Positions 57,809 through 64,000 of a DNA stretch of 64,000 bases are shown here, one piece after another. Position 1 is the stretch's first letter, and every line of letters begins with the position of its first letter. Source of the stretch: Corydoras sp. C115 (taxonomy: Eukaryota > Chordata > Actinopteri > Siluriformes > Callichthyidae); contig JAFMOC010000082.1 in the NCBI GenBank assembly GCA_019802505.1, positions 827,501 through 891,500 of the forward strand. Direction: 5' to 3'. The translations under genes were made by a program, and so were the position numbers. The notes under the pieces were generated by a model. It did not search any database and was not told the DNA's origin. It was given only the letters and a program-made list of their open reading frames with translations.

Positions 57809-58490
57809 GAGACGTTTAAAAACGCTGGTCCATGTGGACGGGCAGAAACGAAACGTTTACAAATGCGGAGACATTTAAAAACACTGGTCCATGTGGACCG
57901 GCAGAAACGGAGACATTTAAAAACGCTGGTCCATATGGACGGGCAGAAATAGAGACTTTTACAAAATCGGAGACATTTAAAAACGCTGGTCCATGTGGAC
58001 AGGCAGAAACGGAGACATTTAAAAATGCTGGTCAATGTGGATGGGCAGATATGGAGACGTTTAAAAACGTGGAGACATTTAAAAACGCTGCTCCATGTGG
58101 ACAGTCAGAAACGGAGACGTTTATAAATGCTGCTCTATGTGGAAGGGCACAAACGGAGACATTTAAAAACGCTGCTCCATGTGGACAGTCAGAAACGGAG
58201 ACGTTTATAAATGCTGCTCTATGTGGACGGGCAGAAATGGAGACATTTAAAAAAACGCTGGTCCATGTGGATGGGCAGAAACGGAGACGCTTAAAAACAC
58301 TGGTCCGTGTGGACGGGCAGAAACGGAGACATTTACAAATGCGGAGACACTTAAAAACGCTGGTCCGTGTGGACGGGCAGAAACGGAGACGTTTCAAAAT
58401 GGAGACATTTAAAAACGCTGGTCCGCGTGGACGGGCAGAAACGGAGACGTTTACAAATGCGGAGACATTTAAAAACGCTGATGTGAAACT
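57809..58490. repeat. 42-bp minisatellite in FLNB intron 9
   Basis: Units TTTAAAAACGCTGGTCCATG plus TGGACGGGCAGAAACGGAGA, some with an extra TTTACAAATGCGGAGACA block. Forty-two is 14 codons, so a 222-codon open frame results; it lacks coding features. Confidence 0.9.
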
Positions 58491-59524
58491 GATATTCTGA
58501 TCGTCCGTAGTGGACGTCCTCGGTTCTGTACGTTTCTCGTCTTAATCTATAAACCTCCGCAGTGCTGCATCAGCAGAATCACATTCAATAATTAAATAAT
58601 CACATGAGGAATTAAATAATCCAGGTTAATCCCCAATCACGTGAGGATTACCGATCTTCGTCCTCTGGTGTCTGTAAAAGTCCGGGACGCCTCCCGCCAG
58701 GTCATGACATCATCTCTTCCACCCTGCGTTGGGTCAAGGTCTGGAAAACGTTCCGTGCGGGACAGCCGGCCGTACACAAGCCTGCATGTGTTCACCTGTC
58801 TGCGCTCATTCTGCGCTCCCGCTGCCCAGGCCTCGTAAATCCGGCGTGTCACGGGGCAATTAACCAACCGTAGACGCCCCCCCCGCGTGGCGTTTATTAC
58901 CGCCGTTCTCCCTCAGAGATGGCGGAGCGTCTCATGTTTAAAGGACATGAGCTCACGTTCCGATAAACCCGGCAGCTCATCGGGTGGCGGGGATTTTCCG
59001 TTTTCCGTCCGTCCACCCACCGAACCTGCTCTGTGTGTGGCCCCGGGGCCGAAGCCTGCCGTTTACTCACCCTCCCACAGGCCGCGTTCCTGCGCCGGGA
59101 CGGTGGGTGCGTGGTGATGTCATGCATGGGTGCATTCACAGGCCATTGCCTCCCTGCAGGAACAGGCTGGGGGAGTTTTGGGGCATGGGGGGGGGGGGGG
59201 GGTGAGGGCGGCTGGTACAATCAGCCTCTGTTCATCGCTTTCACGCCCACACACGCAAACCTCATGGTGCTCGTACCGCCACTCGGGGAGAACTTGGAGC
59301 TGAGTGTGGTTTAAAAAAAAGTCCAGCATCAGTTCCTGACCTGACCTAAAAAAACCCTCCCTGAAGAGGGGGCACTATGGATGCAAAGGGCAATAGTCTT
59401 CATATTAACAGCCCTGGTTCTGGAATCAGGTTCTGACACTTGGTGGCTACAGATTTTGCGAAGATCTGCCATGTTCTAGATGTCATGGATTGGTACCAAT
59501 ATCTACTGCTTTATTCTCTAAATG
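58491..59524 (+). other. FLNB intron 9 middle, no repeat recognised
   Basis: Between the 42-bp minisatellite and the SINE at 59525 the sequence is moderately GC-rich and shows no filamin-like translation with splice borders. A G-run lies at 59188-59202. Confidence 0.5.
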
Positions 59525-60065
59525 GTGGGGGTGGTTCCCCATGCCTATCCAGGGGAGAACGTCTCAGGCGTTGGGCAGATACACCCAGGACAAACTCAAT
59601 CTATATGGGGCAATTTCGGAAAATTCAATTGGCCTTGATCCCTGTTGTTGGACTGTGGGAGGAAACCGGAGAACCCGGAGGAAACCCACGCGGACACGGG
59701 GAGAACATGGAAACTCCACCCAGATTGGGATTCCGGTCCATGTGGACGGGGAGAAACGGAGACGTTTAAAAACGCGGAGACATTTATAAATGCTGGTCCA
59801 TGTGGACGGGCAGAAACGGAGACGTTTAAAAATGGTGGTCCATGTGGACGATCAGAACAGAGACGTTTCAAAATCCTGGTCCGGGGAGAACATGGAAACG
59901 CCACCCAGATTGGGATTCCGGGGATGGGGTGTGGGGGAGGGTTCCACATGCCTATCCAGGGGAGACCGTTTTGGGGGCTTGGCAGATACACCCAGAACAG
60001 GGTGCCAATCTCTCACTGGACACGCACTGTATATGGGGCATTTAGATTGGCCAGTTCACCTTTAG
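59525..60065 (-). mobile_element. V-SINE remnants interrupted by minisatellite
   Basis: 59525-59733 is a V-SINE up to CCCAGATTGGGATTCC; 59734-59882 is 42-bp minisatellite; 59883-59921 repeats GGGGAGAACATGGAAACGCC and CCCAGATTGGGATTCC; 59925-60065 is another degraded V-SINE. Confidence 0.75.
59734..59882. repeat. 42-bp minisatellite, second block inside V-SINE sequence
   Basis: GGTCCATGTGGACGGGGAGA, GACGTTTAAAAACGCGGAGA and two further units, bordered on both sides by CCCAGATTGGGATTCC or AGAACATGGAAAC of a V-SINE. Confidence 0.85.
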
Positions 60066-60149
60066 TCACCTTTGTTGAACCACAGATTGGAGGTGATGAC
60101 GTCTGGTGTCTTTGGGTTGTTCCGTTCTGACGTGTTAATGTTCCTTCAG

Positions 60150-60286
60150 TCCCTTTGAAGTGCAGATTGGTCCAGAAGCGGGCCCCCAGAAAATCCGAGC
60201 CTGGGGCCCCGGTCTGGAGGGAGGCACCGTGGGCCGGTCGGCCGACTTCGTGGTCGAGTCCGTCGGCACGGACGTCGGTGTTCTGG
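60150..60286 (+). CDS. flnb: FLNB exon 10 (end of Ig 3, start of Ig 4)
   Basis: Exon of 137 nt between CCTTCAG and GTGAGT (60287), 1 nt in and 1 nt out. With the carried AG it reads SPFEVQIGPEAGPQKIRAWG, PGLEGGTVGRSADFVVESVG and TDVGVL. SPFEVQIGPEAG.QK.RAWGPGL is a direct match to filamin B. The 1-nt exit demands a 2-nt entry in exon 11, which the sequence does not supply in frame. Confidence 0.94.
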
Positions 60287-60374
60287 GTGAGTTCTGCAAG
60301 AAGAAAGAAGTTCTCCAGAAGTTCTGCTGCTTGTGTCCATTCCACTAAGATGTTCTCGCGTGTGTCTCACGCAG

Positions 60375-60569
60375 GTTTTCGCCATCGAGGGTCCGTCGCA
60401 GGCCCGGATTGAGTGTGAGGATCAGAACGATGGCTCCTGCGACGTGAAGTACTGGCCCACAGAACCGGGGGAGTACGCCGTGCACGTCATGTGCGACGAC
60501 GAGGACATCGAAGCCAGTCCCTTCATGGCTTACATCGTCCCGGACAACAAAGCCAACAAGGCGGAGCAG
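60375..60569 (+). CDS. flnb: FLNB exon 11 (Ig-like repeat 4; apparent +1 frame error at its start)
   Basis: Exon between CACGCAG and GTACCA (60570). The conserved frame is FAIEGPSQARIECEDQNDGS, CDVKYWPTEPGEYAVHVMCD, DEDIEASPFMAYIVPDNKAN and KAEQ. Exon 10 leaves 1 nt, so 2 nt should precede the F codon for a Gly-Phe junction. The sequence has GTTTTCGCC after the acceptor, one T more than needed, making the exon 195 instead of 194 nt. Read literally, translation would stop after about a dozen codons. No alternative AG acceptor or in-phase donor fixes it. Either an assembly error in a T run or a true disabling insertion; the intact rest favours error. Confidence 0.88.
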
Positions 60570-60592
60570 GTACCAACCCGCAAAGCCAAACT

Positions 60593-60940
60593 CCATCCAT
60601 CCATTATCTCCCACTTTATCCTCTATTAGGGTTGTGGTGGGGGTCCCCATGTCCATCCAGGGGAGAACGTTTCGGGCGCTGGGCAGATACACCCAGGACA
60701 GGACACCAATCTATCGCTGAGAACACACTCACTCACACACACACACTATATGGGGCAATTCAGAGAATTCAATTGACCTTGATCCATGTTTTTGGACTGT
60801 GGGAGGAAACCGGAGAACCCGGAGGAAACCCACATGGACACGGGGAGAACATGGAAACTCCACCCAGATGGAGATTCGAACCGGGAATCCCTAGCGCTGA
60901 GGGGAGAACATGCCAACCACTAAGCCACCATGCTACCTTT
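60593..60940 (-). mobile_element. V-SINE in FLNB intron 11, first of two
   Basis: Starts 24 bp after the exon 11 donor; complete from (CCAT)n to CCACCATGCTACC. Confidence 0.85.
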
Positions 60941-60946
60941 GTTAAC

Positions 60947-61283
60947 ATCCATCCATTATCTTCCACTTTGTCCTCTTTTAGGGTCCCATCCAGGGTCCCA
61001 ATGCCCATGCAGGGGAGAGCGTCTCGGGTGCTGGGTAGATAGGGCACCAATCTATTACCGGGCACACACTCACTCTCACACACACACACACACACACTCT
61101 TTATGGGGCAATTTGGAGAATTCAATTGACCTTGATCCATGTTTTTGAACTGTGGGAGGAAACCAGAGAACCCGGAGGAAACCCACGCGGACACGGGGAG
61201 AACATGGAAACTCCACCTAGATTGAGATTCGAACCGGGAATCCCCAGCGCTGAGAGGAGAACATGCTAAACCACTAAGCCACA
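60947..61283 (-). mobile_element. V-SINE in FLNB intron 11, second of two
   Basis: Head ends 30 bp before the exon 12 acceptor. GTTAACATC occurs on both sides (60940, 61288), a probable target-site duplication. Confidence 0.85.
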
Positions 61284-61312
61284 TTCGTTAACATCATTTT
61301 TATATTTTTCAG

Positions 61313-61426
61313 GTTAAAGCTTACGGACCAGGTCTGGAAAAATCGGGCTGCATCGTAAACAAACCGGCCGAGTTCACCGTCGAGGCCAAAGATGCAGGAA
61401 AGGGTCCTCTTAAGATCATCGCCAGG
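61313..61426 (+). CDS. flnb: FLNB exon 12 (Ig-like repeat 5, first half)
   Basis: Exon of 114 nt, phase 0 in and out, between TTTTTCAG and GTGAGT (61427). Encodes VKAYGPGLEKSGCIVNKPAE, FTVEAKDAGKGPLKIIAR. AYGPGLEKSGCIV and FTV..KDAGK.PLKI match filamin B repeat 5. The upstream intron consists almost entirely of two V-SINEs. Confidence 0.95.
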
Positions 61427-61625
61427 GTGAGTAATACACGGCTGCTTCCATTAGGGGGCGCCACAGCAGATCATTATTTTACATTCTGTTCTGTCCGGAG
61501 TATCCGCACCCTCGTCCCTCACCGCGTCCTTGACACTCCTCTCTGGTCTTCCTCTCCTCCTCTAATGACTCGGCATCTTTCTCGCAAACCTCTAACTGCA
61601 TCATACCCCTGTTTCCCACCGACAG

Positions 61626-61770
61626 AACGCGGACGGGGAACCCGTAGACGTGAAGGTGCGGAGTAAAGGCGACGGCGTGTACTCCTGCTCCTACACTCCC
61701 ACCGCGCCCATCAAACACACGGTGGCGGTGACCTGGGGAGGCGACAGCGTTTCCCAACAGCCCCTTCAGG
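61626..61770 (+). CDS. flnb: FLNB exon 13 (Ig-like repeat 5, second half; apparent +1 frame error near its end)
   Basis: Exon between CACCGACAG and GTAAGC (61771). Encodes NADGEPVDVKVRSKGDGVYS, CSYTPTAPIKHTVAVTWGGD and SV, after which every filamin repeat has P-x-S-P-F/Y-R. Here GTTTCCCAACAGC has one T too many, so the literal frame gives SQQPLQ; without it the frame gives the expected PNSPFR closing motif. The length of 145 nt instead of 144 agrees. Entry phase 0 is fine. This is the last FLNB exon visible; the next Ig repeat (6) must lie beyond the window or in sequence I do not recognise. Confidence 0.88.
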
Positions 61771-62139
61771 GTAAGCCCGTTCGAGCCCACTAACCCCCCC
61801 TCTGACATCACTAACCTCGCGGCGTGTAAGGTGACGGAGGTGAAGGCCCGCCCCGCGGCGGCTGCGCTGCTCGGACAGGACGCGCCTCCGGAACCTGGCG
61901 TCCGCAAGCGCGGACCCGTCATTATCGTCACCTACACCGAGGAGTGTCGCTGCGTCACGCGCCGGTAGTTCAATTTCACGCTGCTGCTAATTACCAATAA
62001 TCATAATTAATTTTAATGGAATTTACAAATAACAAGATCAAACCTCTGTTTTGTTTACAGTCCTGAATATTTCATGGTTTCTGATTTTATAAATCGTTTT
62101 AAAGTGCTTCTGAAATGAACAAAGTGTCTCGTATTTTAT

Positions 62140-62506
62140 AAATTCATTCATTCATTCATTATCTCCCGCTTTATCCTCTATTAGGGTCGCGCGGGGGGAG
62201 GGTGGGGGTTCCCCATGCCCATCCAGGGGAGAACGTTTCTGGCGCTGGGCAGATACACCCAGGACAAGACGCCAATCTATCACTGGACACTCACTCACTC
62301 ACACAGACACACTCTACATGGGGCAATTTGGAGAACTCAATTGACTTGATCCATGTTTTTGGACTGTGGGAGGAAACCGGAGAACCCGGAGGAAACCCAC
62401 GCGGACATGGGGAGAACATGGAAGCTCCACCCAGATTGGGATTCGAACCGGTAATCCCTAACGCTGAGAGGAGAACATGCTAAACCACTAAGCCAACGTG
62501 CCGCCT
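62140..62506 (-). mobile_element. V-SINE in FLNB intron 13
   Basis: Complete copy; TATTTTATAAA occurs before it (62131) and again after the neighbouring copy (62824), so the two seem to lie inside one duplication-bounded insertion. Confidence 0.85.
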
Positions 62507-62512
62507 TCGTTA

Positions 62513-62825
62513 ACATCCATCCATTATCTTCCACTTTATCCTCTATTAGGGTCGCGGGGGGTTCCCCATGCCCATCCAGGGGAGAACGTCTCGGGCGCTG
62601 GGCAGATAGACCCAGGACAGGGACGCCAATCCATCGCTGGGCACACACTCACTCACACATACACACTCTATATGGGGCAATTTGGAGAACTCAATTGACT
62701 TGATCCATGTTTTTGGACTGTGGGAGGAAACCGGAGAACCCGGAGGAAACCCACGCGGACACGGGGGGGGAAATGCTAGAGCTGAGAGGAGAACATGCTA
62801 AACCACTAAGCCACTGTGCCGCCTA
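62513..62825 (-). mobile_element. V-SINE in FLNB intron 13, adjacent copy
   Basis: Same orientation, 7 bp apart from the previous one; the B-box region is deleted. Confidence 0.82.
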
Positions 62826-63119
62826 TTTTATAAAGATCAGCCTTTTTTTAAAAAGATCTGGTTTGTTGTGAGATCTAAAGCACTTTAAATATGATTTTTG
62901 ACCTTAATTTACATTATTGTTAATTAGTCTGATGCTTTACTTGAATTTCAGCCGTTTTAATCTTTAATTAGTTTTCGAATGTCGTTAATCATCTGATGTT
63001 TTAAACTCAAATAATGTTTCCTGATTTTATGTCATTGGATTTTTAATGACGTTTAATAATAATACTGAAGCTGCGTCCGTAATCTCATCCTGCACGACTG
63101 ACTGACTTAACACTGACTG

Positions 63120-63330
63120 GCTTGTGGTTAAAGAACCAGCCGTGTGACCTGAAGGTCCCCGGTTCGATTCCCGGTCCCACCGAGTACTATGGCTGAAGTG
63201 AAGCCACCTAACCCCATTTGCCCCCTGGGCGTCATGTACAGGGCTGCCCACCACTCTGGGCACGTGGGCCACTCTGCTGGATGCTCTTTATGTTTACAAT
63301 GATTCTCTATTTTCATGATGGAGGTGTTTA
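63120..63330 (+). mobile_element. Third tRNA-like SINE, plus-strand copy
   Basis: TTGTGGTTAAAGAACCAGCC and a B box CCGGTTCGATTCCCGGTCCC, then CCTGGGCGTCATGTACAGGG. Looks tRNA-derived but no cloverleaf-complete tRNA gene. Confidence 0.6.
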
Positions 63331-63337
63331 TATGATG

Positions 63338-63498
63338 TAGGTCCCTGAGTGAAGTGGGCAGCCCTGTACACGGCACCTGGGGAGCATTTGGGGTAGTTCC
63401 CTTCCCCAGGGGCACTTCAGCCGTAGTACTTGGTGGGACCGGGAATCAAACCAGGGACCTTCGGGTGGCGAGGCTGGTTTCTTTACCACAAGCCTATG
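63338..63498 (-). mobile_element. Third tRNA-like SINE, minus-strand copy
   Basis: Inverted relative of the preceding copy: GCAGCCCTGTACACGGCACC, TTGGTGGGACCGGGAATCAA and GGTTTCTTTACCACAAGCC. Confidence 0.6.
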
Positions 63499-63504
63499 AC
63501 TGCC

Positions 63505-63565
63505 TACACCGAGTGCGTGCCCAGCGATGGATTGGCGCCCTCTCCTGGGTGTTTCTGCCCAACGG
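63505..63565 (+). mobile_element. V-SINE fragment
   Basis: CGTGCCCAGCGATGGATTGG to CTGGGTGTTTCTGCCCAAC only. Confidence 0.6.
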
Positions 63566-63743
63566 GGATTCCGGACGCAGCTTCCGGAGACTAATAATCA
63601 CGTTTGTAATTATTTAAATAAAATCTGTGTATCGTTGAATCATAACATGTGACTGAAGCTGAGCTCAAATAAATGTTGATGCATGTCCTGTTTTTTAATT
63701 TTCTTTTTTCTTCTCGTTAGTCAGCGTTTGTGTTGTGTATGTT

Positions 63744-63766
63744 GGGGGGGGGGGGGGGGGGGGGGG
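63744..63766. repeat. Poly-G run
   Basis: About 23 consecutive G next to the MITE; similar runs occur at 14284, 15242, 20104 and 23551. Confidence 0.85.
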
Positions 63767-63770
63767 TTGC

Positions 63771-64000
63771 TCCACCATCTTATTACCTCCACATACCATA
63801 TAGATGGACTCTATAGTTCTATAATTCCAGACTGTAGTCCATCTGTGTTCTTTGTTGTTGTTAGTCCCCTGTTGGTTCTCTGTTGGTTCTCAGGTGCATC
63901 ACAGAACAGGTATCATTTGGGTGGTGGATTGTTTATTGTCAGTTCTGCAGTGACACTGATGTGGTGGTGGTGGGGGGGTTTAGTGCAGCAGTGCTGCTGT
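63771..64000 (+). mobile_element. Fold-back MITE copy, cut by the window edge
   Basis: TATAGATGGACTCTATAGTT arm followed by the core up to GTGCAGCAGTGCTGCTGT at the last base. Confidence 0.72.

Larger units (their letters stand above)
61771..64000 (+). other. FLNB intron 13 (incomplete)
   Basis: After GTAAGC at 61771 no further filamin-like exon appears. Contents: a GC-rich open stretch at 61831-61968, two adjacent minus-strand V-SINEs, AT-rich unremarkable sequence at 62826-63120, an inverted pair of another SINE, a G-run at 63744-63766 and a MITE running off the edge. Confidence 0.75.

Noticed and set aside
57832..58500. 222-codon frame with ETFKNAGPCGRAE repeats
   Set aside because: Product of the 42-bp intronic minisatellite inside FLNB.

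Overview
This window is vertebrate nuclear DNA, almost certainly from a teleost fish. It holds parts of two neighbouring protein-coding genes on the plus strand, both recognised from conserved exon translations with matching splice phases. The left one is the 3' half of SLMAP (sarcolemma membrane-associated protein; the 5' half lies off the left edge). The right one is the 5' third of FLNB (filamin B), which continues off the right edge. SLMAP followed by FLNB in the same orientation is also the order I know from the human genome, which supports both calls. The fish assignment rests on the genes being vertebrate, on the density of V-SINE (DANA/mermaid-like) and other tRNA-derived SINEs, and on small palindromic DNA transposons of a teleost type. 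I cannot name the species.

Layout. 1-4652: SLMAP intron, with five fold-back MITE copies (part of them in a 650-bp direct duplication) and an eight-copy 152-bp tandem array. 4653-11891: six SLMAP coiled-coil exons (A to F) separated by repeat-rich introns. 12719-12806 and 13421 onward: two alternative SLMAP C-terminal exons, each encoding a different membrane tail anchor. The 3'UTR probably ends just after the AATAAA at 14740. 14760-23570: intergenic, mostly SINEs, MITEs and one 310-bp duplication, with a CpG-rich patch near 21 kb. 23570-24087: FLNB promoter, 5'UTR and exon 1. 24088-52513: 28-kb FLNB intron 1, carrying most of the SINEs, several minisatellites and local duplications; no nested gene is convincing. 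52514-61770: FLNB exons 2 to 13, covering the rest of the actin-binding domain and Ig-like repeats 1 to 5, about 733 residues in all. 61771-64000: FLNB intron, again rich in SINEs.

SLMAP is a tail-anchored coiled-coil protein of sarcoplasmic reticulum, nuclear envelope and centrosome that joins STRIPAK phosphatase complexes. Filamin B is a dimeric actin cross-linker. I see no shared operon-like logic; the link is synteny. Two FLNB exons (60375-60569 and 61626-61770) each carry one apparent extra T that breaks the frame. As every other exon is intact, assembly error in short homopolymers is more likely than gene decay.

The non-coding DNA is the unusual part: about 40 V-SINE copies or fragments in 64 kb, a strand-switch chimera, SINEs duplicated together with their host sequence, a minisatellite block found inside a SINE, and several stop-free tandem arrays that imitate genes. 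I found no CRISPR, operon or microbial system, and no clearly new biological system.
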